The notes under the pieces were generated by a model. The model ran no database searches. It had not been told where the DNA came from and was given only the letters and a program-made list of their open reading frames with translations. From an uncultured Pelagibacteraceae bacterium (GTDB lineage: Bacteria; Pseudomonadota; Alphaproteobacteria; Pelagibacterales; Pelagibacteraceae), in assembly GCA_902612605.1 (NCBI GenBank), contig CACMDY010000001.1:186001-250000 (forward strand): a DNA stretch of 64,000 bases, written 5' to 3'. Within the stretch, counting starts at the first letter, position 1, and each line of letters begins with the position of its first letter. Of this stretch, positions 57,515-64,000 are shown piece after piece. The translations under genes and the position numbers were made by a program.

Positions 57515-58699
57515 ATGAAATCAAAGAAAAAGATAGTTCTTGCCTATTCTGGAGGTTTGGACACATCAATCATATTAAAATGGTTACAGGAAAATTATGA
57601 TGCAGAAGTAATTTGTTATACTGCAGACATTGGTCAAGAAATAGATAGAAATAAAATTTTCAGAAACGCAAAAAAACTTGGCGTAAAAAATATTATTATT
57701 CAAGATCTTAAAGATGTTTTTGTAAAAGATTATGTTTATCCAATGATTAGGGGCCATGCAATATATGAAGGTGTTTATTTGCTTGGAACCTCAATTGCTA
57801 GACCTTTAATAGCCAAAGATCAAATTAGAATTGCTAAAAAATTTAATGCCTATGCTGTATCTCATGGATCAACAGGAAAAGGAAATGATCAAGTAAGATT
57901 TGAGTTAGGTTATCATTATTTTGGTCCTAAAATAAAAGTTATTGCGCCTTGGAGAATTTGGAAGCTGAAATCTAGATCAGATCTAATTAATTATGCAAAA
58001 AAAAATAAAATTGAAATACCTAAAGACAAGAAAGGAGCGCCACCTTTTTCAGTAGACGATAATATTTTTCATACATCAACAGAAGGAAAGTTGTTAGAAA
58101 ATCCAAAAAACTCTGCACCTGACTTTATCTTTCAAAGAACGGTATCTCCAGAAAAAGCACCTAATAAATCTTCAATTGTAAAAATAGACTTTAAAAGTGG
58201 AGATCCGATTGCAGTGAATGGGAAAAAATTATCTCCATCTAAATTACTTGGAAAATTAAACGACATAGCTGGAAAAAATGCTGTTGGAAGAGTTGATCTA
58301 GTAGAAAATAGATTTATAGGTATAAAATCAAGAGGTGTATACGAAACACCAGGCGGAACTTTATTAATGCATGCTCATAGGGCTATAGAGTCTGTTACAC
58401 TTGATAAAGATACAATGCATAAGAAAGAAAAAATTATGCCTAGATATGCGGAACTGATTTACAATGGATATTGGTTTTCTAAAGAGAGATTTAAATTACA
58501 AAGAATTGTAGATCTTAAGAGAAGTAAAGTTAATGGATCAGTTAAATTGAGGTTATATAAAGGGAATGTTATTATTCATTCAAGAATAACTAAAAGTTCA
58601 GCTTATTCTATGAAAAAAGTTTCATTTGAGGAAAATAAAACTTTTAATAAATCAAATGTTGAAAGATTTATTAATTTTCACAAGAAAAAATTAAAATAA
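57515..58699 (+). CDS. argG: Argininosuccinate synthase
   Basis: The product (394 aa) condenses citrulline and aspartate with ATP. The PP-loop ATP motif AYSGGLDTSIILKWL is at residues 9-23, followed by GTSIARPLIAK, SHGSTGKGNDQVRFE and the PGGTLLMHAHRAIES segment. The C-terminal multimer domain is complete. It is 6 bases upstream of the FAD-domain photolyase-like gene. argH is not in the window. Confidence 0.97.
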   Translation: MKSKKKIVLAYSGGLDTSIILKWLQENYDAEVICYTADIGQEIDRNKIFRNAKKLGVKNIIIQDLKDVFVKDYVYPMIRGHAIYEGVYLLGTSIARPLIAKDQIRIAKKFNAYAVSHGSTGKGNDQVRFELGYHYFGPKIKVIAPWRIWKLKSRSDLINYAKKNKIEIPKDKKGAPPFSVDDNIFHTSTEGKLLENPKNSAPDFIFQRTVSPEKAPNKSSIVKIDFKSGDPIAVNGKKLSPSKLLGKLNDIAGKNAVGRVDLVENRFIGIKSRGVYETPGGTLLMHAHRAIESVTLDKDTMHKKEKIMPRYAELIYNGYWFSKERFKLQRIVDLKRSKVNGSVKLRLYKGNVIIHSRITKSSAYSMKKVSFEENKTFNKSNVERFINFHKKKLK

Positions 58700-58705
58700 A
58701 ATATC

Positions 58706-59848
58706 ATGAATTTTGAACCAAGTCGGGCGAAAGCCACTAATAAACTAGATAATTTTGTTGAAAATAATCTTTCTGAATATTCAAGATTGAGAAATTTTGA
58801 TTTTGGTCCAGATAAAAGATCAAATATATCTTGTATTTCTCCATATATATCTCATGGAATATTAAATGAGTTAGAAGTTATAGATAAAGCCTTAAAGAAA
58901 TTTTCATTTTCTAAAAATGAAAAATTTATTCAAGAGGTTTTGTGGCGTACTTATTGGAAAGGATGGTTAGAGTTAAGACCTAATGTATGGACAGATTACC
59001 TAATAGAATTAAAAATTATAAGAGAAGAATACAAAGATAATAAAGATTACTTAAATGCCATTGATGGAAATACAAATATAGAATGTTTTAATGAATGGGT
59101 TAAAGAATTAAAAGAATTTAATTACCTTCATAATCATACAAGAATGTGGTTTGCCAGTATCTGGATTTTTACTTTAAATTTACCTTGGCAATTAGGAGCT
59201 GAATTTTTTATGAAGCATCTCTATGATGGAGATGCAGCATCTAATACATTAGGATGGAGATGGGTTGCTGGGATACAAACACAAGGTAAGCATTATTTGG
59301 CAAGTGAATGGAATATAAAAAAATTTACTAATAACAGATTTAATAAGATTAATTTAAATGAAAATGCACCACCTAAAGTTAGCGAGAAAATATACAAGGC
59401 TGTCTTAAAAGATTTTAGTAATCCAGTAAGTTTGGATGAGCAAAATTTAATTATTTTTGATAATAATCTTTCTTTTGAGTTGACTGATTTCAAAGACCAT
59501 AAATTTAAAAAGATTTATTTAGTTAATAATAATAACGACAGTAGGAATATTAAACTTAGTGAAAAAATATTGAAATTTAAGACTAATTTAATTCAGGATC
59601 AAAAAAGAAGGTTGGATGAAAAATCTTTGGATTGTGAAATTATTGACATTGGTAACCTTATAACAATTGAGAATAGTTATTTTTTATATCCTTGTGTTGG
59701 AGAAAACTTAGATTTTTTAACTTCTCAAGGAATAAATAATATAAAATTTCTTTATCGTAATTTAGACCGAAATTCTTGGAAATATTGCAATAAAGGTTTT
59801 TTTAATTTCAAAAAGTATATACCGACTATAATTAAAGAATTTTTTTAA
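58706..59848 (+). CDS. Photolyase FAD-domain protein with C-terminal alpha/beta domain
   Basis: The 380-residue protein begins directly with the FAD-binding half of a photolyase/cryptochrome: ISCISPYISHGIL, FIQEVLWRTYWKGW, NYLHNHTRMWFASIWIF and DGDAASNTLGWRWVAGIQT. These are equivalents of the SxLSPYL, EFxWRxYW, HNRxRM and DxDxxxNxxxWQW motifs. It lacks the N-terminal antenna domain. From about residue 245 a different alpha/beta region follows (LIIFDNNLSFE, KIYLVNNN, YFLYPCVGEN, FKKYIPTII). I recall uncharacterised alphaproteobacterial proteins of this kind; DNA repair or photoreception is not shown. Confidence 0.85.
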   Translation: MNFEPSRAKATNKLDNFVENNLSEYSRLRNFDFGPDKRSNISCISPYISHGILNELEVIDKALKKFSFSKNEKFIQEVLWRTYWKGWLELRPNVWTDYLIELKIIREEYKDNKDYLNAIDGNTNIECFNEWVKELKEFNYLHNHTRMWFASIWIFTLNLPWQLGAEFFMKHLYDGDAASNTLGWRWVAGIQTQGKHYLASEWNIKKFTNNRFNKINLNENAPPKVSEKIYKAVLKDFSNPVSLDEQNLIIFDNNLSFELTDFKDHKFKKIYLVNNNNDSRNIKLSEKILKFKTNLIQDQKRRLDEKSLDCEIIDIGNLITIENSYFLYPCVGENLDFLTSQGINNIKFLYRNLDRNSWKYCNKGFFNFKKYIPTIIKEFF

Positions 59849-59889
59849 AGAACTATTGTAAATTATCAAAATTATGAGATAACAATAAT

Positions 59890-60120
59890 ATGAATAACCC
59901 GCAAGTTCTTGAAATTATTGAAAATCTTAAAGGCAGAAGGAATTACGAAGAAAAGAAAGCTTCAAAATTAGGTTTCAACTCTCTTTACGCGTACATTGAA
60001 AATAAAATATTAAAAGAGAAAGAAGCTGAAGCAGAAAAAATTCTTGAACAATCAGCCCCTAAAGAAGAAGTTATTGAAGAAAAAAAACAAGAGAAAAAGA
60101 AAAGCTGCTCTTGTTGTTAA
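59890..60120 (+). CDS. Small charged protein with C-terminal CSCC
   Basis: I do not recognise this 76-residue protein. Residues 1-40 look like a compact helical region (QVLEIIENLKGRRNYEEKKASKLGF, cited in part); residues 41-70 are Glu/Lys-rich and probably a single helix. It ends KKSCSCC, which could bind a metal or be lipid-modified. It lies between two photolyase-like genes and abuts the DUF2256 stop tail to tail. Function unknown. Confidence 0.7.
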   Translation: MNNPQVLEIIENLKGRRNYEEKKASKLGFNSLYAYIENKILKEKEAEAEKILEQSAPKEEVIEEKKQEKKKSCSCC

Positions 60121-60249
60121 TTAGTTATTTTTTGAACATTTCTTAGAACAATATTTCACTTTATCCCAGTTTAATTTCCATTTTTTTCTCCAAGTAAAAG
60201 GTCTCTTACATACAGGGCAAATTTTTGTGGGTAAATTTTCTTTTCTCAC
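60121..60249 (-). CDS. DUF2256 zinc-ribbon-like protein
   Basis: This is a 42-residue reading frame starting with GTG at 60249, which overlaps the last base of the photolyase stop (TAGTG). It has ICPVCKRPFTWRKKW and VKYCSKKCS, giving two CxxC-type pairs (CPVC and CSKKC) expected to bind one zinc. The pattern and size match DUF2256, a family that I recall occurring next to cryptochrome/photolyase genes. The coupling to the photolyase gene supports a shared role. Confidence 0.88.
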   Translation of the reverse strand: MRKENLPTKICPVCKRPFTWRKKWKLNWDKVKYCSKKCSKNN

Positions 60250-61739
60250 TATGCAGTATTTTGTTTAATAAATTTTTCTGCCTCAGCTAAAATTAATTTT
60301 TTTCTATCAGGTTTCATTTTATCGAAAATTCTAACCATCATAGAAAGTCTAGGATTTTTTAAAAAGAAGCCTCTATTTCTATTTATGAATCTCCAATAAA
60401 GACCATCCATGGTATTGCACCATTCTCCTTTTTTAAAATCCATCATTTTCATGAAATAAGCGGAGCCGCAAATATATGGTTTTGTGGCAAATATTCCTCC
60501 ATCACTGAAAAGCCCCATTCCATAAACATTCGGGACCATTACCCAGTCAGAGGAATCCACAAACATTTCCATAAACCATTTGTAAACATAAGTTGGCTTA
60601 ACTTCACATAAATTCATTATGTTTGATAAAATCATTAACCTTTCAATATGATGTGACCAACCATAATTCACTGCATTTTTAATAGCATAATCTAAAGGTG
60701 GTAATCCTGTTGTTCCTTCGTACCATGAGTTTTTCATTTTTCTATTTTGTTTAAAAAAATTTCTAGTTTCCATTTCTTTTGAATAGCTTTGATATATTCC
60801 CCTCATAAATTCTCTCCACCCGATTACTTGACGAATATAACCCTCTAAGGAATTTAATCTTATTTTATTTTTGTTATGAAAATCTAAAACTTTTTTAATT
60901 ATAAATTCTGGAGTGATAAGACCTAAATTGATGTAAGGACTTAAAGCACTATGAAATAATATATTATCTTTCTGATCAACTGCATCTTCATAATCGCCAA
61001 ATAAATTTGATTTCTCTTTAATAAAAAAATTTAATAATTTAATTACATCATCATATTCCGTAGCAAACCAAAAGTCTTTCGTATTACCGGGGTGACTTTT
61101 AAAATTTTTATCAATTAAAATTTTTAGTTTTTTCGTATGAACAGTCTCAGTAATTTTAGGAAATTTGGGTATAGATATATTTTTTGGAAGTTTATTTCGA
61201 TTTTCTTCGTCAAAACTCCATTTGCCTCCTTCTGGATTACCATCTTTTTTCATGAGTATATCCAAATCTCTTCTAGTCTCTTTATAAAAAACTGCCATAA
61301 AAGGTTTTTTTGATTTAGATAAATAGTTTTTAAATTTTTCTCTAGAATTTAAAAACATTGGTGTTTGAATAATATTCCATCTAATTTTTTCCTTTTTTAA
61401 AAAATTGGTAATTTTATTTTCAAAAAACTTATCCTCAATTTCAAAACTTGAAATTTCTTTAATTTTTTTTGCTTTAATTATTTTTTTTAATTTTTCTGTG
61501 TAATCCAGCTTGAAAGATTTATCCTCAATCGAAGAATATTCTAATTTAAATTTATTTTTTTTTAGTCTGTCTGCGTGAGATCGCATGCAAGATAAGAACA
61601 ATAATATCTTTTGTTTATGATGCTTTTCGTACGTACAAAGCTGATAATCTTCAGCCATAAAGAAAAAGTGGTCTTTTCTGTACTTTTCTAGATATTTCTC
61701 TGAGAAAAGTTGATTTCCAAGTAGAAAAAATAATTTCAT
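60249..61739 (-). CDS. Cryptochrome/photolyase of the FeS-BCP (PhrB-like) class, Cys-x-x-Cys absent
   Basis: The product (496 aa) has an N-terminal alpha/beta domain starting LFFLLGNQLF, with MAEDYQLCTYEKHHKQKILLFLSCMR (cited in part), and a C-terminal FAD domain with HSALSPYINLGLITPE, IRQVIGWREFMRGIY, NYGWSHHIERLMILSN, DWVMVPNVYGMGLFSDGG and LYWRFINRNR. Agrobacterium PhrB of this class binds [4Fe-4S] with four Cys including a Cys-x-x-Cys. Here that segment is shortened to DFKKGEWC and the pair is gone. It may repair (6-4) photoproducts or act as a photoreceptor. Confidence 0.9.
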   Translation of the reverse strand: MKLFFLLGNQLFSEKYLEKYRKDHFFFMAEDYQLCTYEKHHKQKILLFLSCMRSHADRLKKNKFKLEYSSIEDKSFKLDYTEKLKKIIKAKKIKEISSFEIEDKFFENKITNFLKKEKIRWNIIQTPMFLNSREKFKNYLSKSKKPFMAVFYKETRRDLDILMKKDGNPEGGKWSFDEENRNKLPKNISIPKFPKITETVHTKKLKILIDKNFKSHPGNTKDFWFATEYDDVIKLLNFFIKEKSNLFGDYEDAVDQKDNILFHSALSPYINLGLITPEFIIKKVLDFHNKNKIRLNSLEGYIRQVIGWREFMRGIYQSYSKEMETRNFFKQNRKMKNSWYEGTTGLPPLDYAIKNAVNYGWSHHIERLMILSNIMNLCEVKPTYVYKWFMEMFVDSSDWVMVPNVYGMGLFSDGGIFATKPYICGSAYFMKMMDFKKGEWCNTMDGLYWRFINRNRGFFLKNPRLSMMVRIFDKMKPDRKKLILAEAEKFIKQNTA

Positions 61740-61766
61740 TAACTATATATAACTTTTTAAAAATTT

Positions 61767-62477
61767 ATGTCAGAAAAATATTTAGTAGTAGGTGCGACAG
61801 GATCTATCGGATCTAATTTAGCTGAACAGTTATACGCAGCCGGCAAAGAAGTACATTTAATTGGTAGGGATGAAGAGAGAACAAAATCTTTGTCTGAAAA
61901 ATTAAATTGTAAATATACAGTCTCTGATGTTTTAGAAAATGGTTTTGTTGAAAAGATTAAGTCCGAAATAGATGATATCAAAGGTATAGCTTATTGTGTT
62001 GGTTCAATTGATTTAAAACCTTTGAGAATGGTTTCAGAACAAGATTTTACAAAATGTATGAAACTAAATTTATATTCTGCAGTAGATTTAATTAAAGGTT
62101 ATCAAGAAAGTTTAAAAAAAAATAAAGGATCGATTGTTTTGTTTTCAACTGTTGCTGCTCAAAGGGGTTTTACAAATCATGCAATTATAGCTTCAACTAA
62201 AGCAGCTGTTGAAGGATTAACTGTTTCTTTAGCAGCAGAATTTGCTCCTAATATAAGAGTAAATTGCATTGCTCCAAGTTTAACTAATTCAAAAATTGCA
62301 GAGCCAATGCTTAAAAATAAAGTTTTAGCTGATGGTATAGCAAAAGCCCATCCATTAAAAAGACTTGGAGAAGGTAAAGACTCAGCTTCGCTTGCAAAAT
62401 TTCTAATAACTGAAGACAGTTCTTGGGTTACAGGACAAATTATTGCTGTCGATGGTGGTAGATCAAAACTTTCATAG
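61767..62477 (+). CDS. Short-chain dehydrogenase/reductase lacking the catalytic Tyr
   Basis: The product (236 aa) has the Rossmann motif GATGSIGSNLAEQL, with Arg in LIGRDEERT suggesting NADP, and CVGSIDLKPL in place of the usual NNAG. The catalytic Ser region is LFSTVAAQRG. At the YxxxK site the sequence is AIIASTKAAVEG, so Tyr is replaced by Ile while Lys remains. The C-terminal SSWVTGQIIAVDGGRS is standard. It is divergent from the photolyase gene with 27 bases between, and abuts the sugar dehydrogenase gene. Confidence 0.88.
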   Translation: MSEKYLVVGATGSIGSNLAEQLYAAGKEVHLIGRDEERTKSLSEKLNCKYTVSDVLENGFVEKIKSEIDDIKGIAYCVGSIDLKPLRMVSEQDFTKCMKLNLYSAVDLIKGYQESLKKNKGSIVLFSTVAAQRGFTNHAIIASTKAAVEGLTVSLAAEFAPNIRVNCIAPSLTNSKIAEPMLKNKVLADGIAKAHPLKRLGEGKDSASLAKFLITEDSSWVTGQIIAVDGGRSKLS

Positions 62478-62478
62478 A

Positions 62479-63543
62479 GTGAAGAAATTATTATTTCTTT
62501 TATCATTAATACTATTCTCAACAAATTCATTTAGTAAAAATTTTAATTTTAATAAAATTATTGAATTAGAAGCACCTTGGGGTTCGTCGTTCGTTAATGA
62601 AAATGAAATGATTGTTACCGAGAAAGGTGGCAAAATAAAATTTGTAAACATTTCTACAAGAGAGATAAATGAAATTGATCATAACTTAAATTTTGTAGAA
62701 TATGGACAGGGAGGATTATTGGATATTCTGTATCATGAAGATTACATTTACATCTCGTACTCAGAAAATAGAAATAATTGGAAGACTAGTACTTCAATTG
62801 CACGTGCAAAATTTAATAAAAACAAATTAAATTTTAATAATATTTTTCAAGCCAATCCACCAATTGACTCGCCTTATCACTTTGGCTCAAGACTGGTAAT
62901 AAAAGACAATTATTTATTTGCTTCCGCAGGTGAAAGAGGTGGGGGAATGATTGCTCAAAATGGAAATAAACATCCAGGGAGTATAATTAGAATTTATCTA
63001 GATGGTGGCATTCCAAAAGACAATCCTCGTTTTGAGGGGAAATCAGACTGGCTGCCTGAAATATATCAAATTGGTGTAAGAAATCCTCAAGGTTTAGCTT
63101 TATCACCTTTCGATGGAAAAATTTATATGAGCAATCATGGTGCAAAAGGAGGCGATTGGTTTGGTGAAGCAAAGAAAGGTGAAAACTATGGTTGGAAAAT
63201 TCTTGGATGGGGTGGCACAAATTATTCAGGTATACCAATAGGGCCAAAATGGAAACCTGGCTTTACAAAAGCCATTCAATATTGGGTTCCATCTATAGCC
63301 ACAAGTGCGATCACAATTTATAAAGGTAATGAATTTAAAGAATGGAATGGTCATGCATTAATTACTTCTCTTAAAGATAAGTCTTTAAGAAAATTAGAGT
63401 TTAATGATTTATCAAATGTAAAAGAGGAAATAATATTTAAAGATAAAATTGGAAGAATCAGAGACATACAAATTCATCCTATAAATGGTAAACTATATTT
63501 TTTAAATCAAGATGGATTGTGGTTGATGGAAAATTCTAGTTAG
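62479..63543 (+). CDS. PQQ-dependent soluble aldose (glucose/sorbosone-type) dehydrogenase
   Basis: The product (354 aa) is a six-bladed propeller related to YliI. The frame opens earlier, but a GTG at 62479 one base after the SDR stop gives a clean signal peptide (KKLLFLLSLILFSTNSFS). Motifs are YHFGSRLVI with the catalytic His, RGGGMIAQNGNKHPG, GVRNPQGLALSP, NHGAKGGDW and ENYGWKILGWG. It would oxidise sugars in the periplasm using PQQ. No pqq synthesis gene is visible in the window. Confidence 0.88.
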   Translation: MKKLLFLLSLILFSTNSFSKNFNFNKIIELEAPWGSSFVNENEMIVTEKGGKIKFVNISTREINEIDHNLNFVEYGQGGLLDILYHEDYIYISYSENRNNWKTSTSIARAKFNKNKLNFNNIFQANPPIDSPYHFGSRLVIKDNYLFASAGERGGGMIAQNGNKHPGSIIRIYLDGGIPKDNPRFEGKSDWLPEIYQIGVRNPQGLALSPFDGKIYMSNHGAKGGDWFGEAKKGENYGWKILGWGGTNYSGIPIGPKWKPGFTKAIQYWVPSIATSAITIYKGNEFKEWNGHALITSLKDKSLRKLEFNDLSNVKEEIIFKDKIGRIRDIQIHPINGKLYFLNQDGLWLMENSS

Positions 63544-64000
63544 TATCAAAAAGCTCTTTAAATAATTTAAATTCACCAATTTTAAAAATAATTGCATCAT
63601 CTTTTTTAAATCCAAATTTTTCTGCATTTTGCTTAAACCTTAAAGGGGGCTCTAATATTGGTTCAAGTGATAAGACAAAAGTTCCCCAATGCATTCCAAT
63701 TACTTTTTTACTTTTTAAATCTTTAGCAAGTCCAAGGGCTTCTTCAGGGTTAGTGTGGTAAGCAGAAGAGTCTTTAATTGAAGCCATAGGATAAAAATTA
63801 TATGCGCCAATGTTAATAAATGTTAAATCAATTGGACCATACTTATCTCCCAATTCTTTATATATTTTTCCAACACCAGTATCACATGAAAATAATATTT
63901 TTTTTCCTTTGTATTCAATCAAATAGCTGCCCCATAAAGTTTTATTAGTATCCGTTAAACTCCTCTTTGACCAGTGGACTGATGGCAGAAAAGTGATATT
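63536..64000 (-). CDS. Metallo-beta-lactamase-fold hydrolase, NAPE-PLD/UlaG-like (partial at right edge)
   Basis: The frame stays open to the window edge, so the N-terminus is missing; 154 residues are visible. The segment HWSKRSLTDTNKTLWGSYLIEY is typical of the NAPE-hydrolysing phospholipase D family (cited in part). It is followed by FSCDTGVGK, INIGAY and MHWGTF, which hold metal-ligand Asp and His. The HxHxDH motif should lie upstream, beyond the window. Its stop overlaps the sugar dehydrogenase stop by 8 bases. Confidence 0.85.
   Translation of the reverse strand, partial: NITFLPSVHWSKRSLTDTNKTLWGSYLIEYKGKKILFSCDTGVGKIYKELGDKYGPIDLTFINIGAYNFYPMASIKDSSAYHTNPEEALGLAKDLKSKKVIGMHWGTFVLSLEPILEPPLRFKQNAEKFGFKKDDAIIFKIGEFKLFKELFDTN

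Noticed and set aside
62443..62478. Upstream start of the sugar dehydrogenase inside the SDR gene
   Set aside because: It would place 12 polar residues before the signal peptide; the GTG at 62479 begins the signal peptide exactly.

Overview
The window looks like a chromosomal segment of a SAR11-clade alphaproteobacterium (Pelagibacterales, close to Candidatus Pelagibacter). The evidence is the strongly AT-rich DNA, very short intergenic gaps (no gene-free stretch reaches 300 bases), many 1-11 base gene overlaps, a dmdABC set for dimethylsulfoniopropionate (DMSP) demethylation, TRAP and ABC transporters with single periplasmic receptors, and an alphaproteobacterial core (DUF2794, IalB-like, HspQ, Ccm system I). 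I see no tRNA, rRNA, insertion sequence, prophage or CRISPR array.

Left arm, 1-20.7 kb, all on the minus strand (transcribed right to left): a structured RNA leader, ffh, rpsP, trmD, rplS, leuC, leuD, leuB, dmdC, dmdB, dmdA, asd, sdhC, sdhD, sdhA, sdhB, mmsA-type semialdehyde dehydrogenase, mdh, sucC, sucD and the start of sucA, which runs off the left edge. Translation and secretion, leucine synthesis, DMSP catabolism and the TCA cycle lie in one 20 kb co-directional run. rimM is missing from its usual place between rpsP and trmD.

20.8-30.2 kb: dapF-ftsY (plus), an unknown exported protein, an alpha/beta hydrolase, EamA and MFS transporters (minus), then a divergent plus-strand set of gamma-glutamyltransferase-like protein, AAE3/Pcs60-type acyl-CoA (oxalyl-CoA-like) synthetase and a ketopantoate-reductase-like protein.

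30.2-49.6 kb, minus strand, is uptake and hydroxy/keto-acid metabolism. It holds a TakP-type TRAP transporter whose large permease carries an unusual C-terminal extension of about 340 residues, an amidase, a five-gene ABC importer with a GlpS/GlpT-like asymmetric ATPase pair, a zinc alcohol dehydrogenase, a D-2-hydroxyacid dehydrogenase, a GlcD/D-lactate-dehydrogenase-type flavoprotein, an aminotransferase, two tandem FMN alpha-hydroxyacid oxidases and a PagL-like outer-membrane protein. In both transporter operons a strong stem-loop separates the receptor gene from the permease genes.

49.6-54.2 kb: the cytochrome c maturation genes ccmC-D-E-F-G-H, preceded by a long hairpin with a pyrimidine-only-but-one loop that looks like a small RNA or leader, then hspQ. 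54.3-64 kb: yciB/ispZ, DUF2794, a BAX-inhibitor-1 family protein, an aldo/keto reductase, an IalB-like protein, argG and a photolyase-like neighbourhood. The latter comprises a FAD-domain protein with an unusual domain order, a 76-residue protein with a CSCC tail, a 42-residue DUF2256 zinc-ribbon protein, an FeS-BCP-type photolyase lacking its Cys-x-x-Cys, and an SDR lacking its catalytic Tyr. A PQQ-type sugar dehydrogenase follows, and a NAPE-PLD-like metallo-hydrolase runs off the right edge.

The best candidates for something undescribed are the hairpin upstream of ccmC, the photolyase neighbourhood, and the extended TRAP permease. All functional calls are from reading the sequence and from memory of families; no database search was run.
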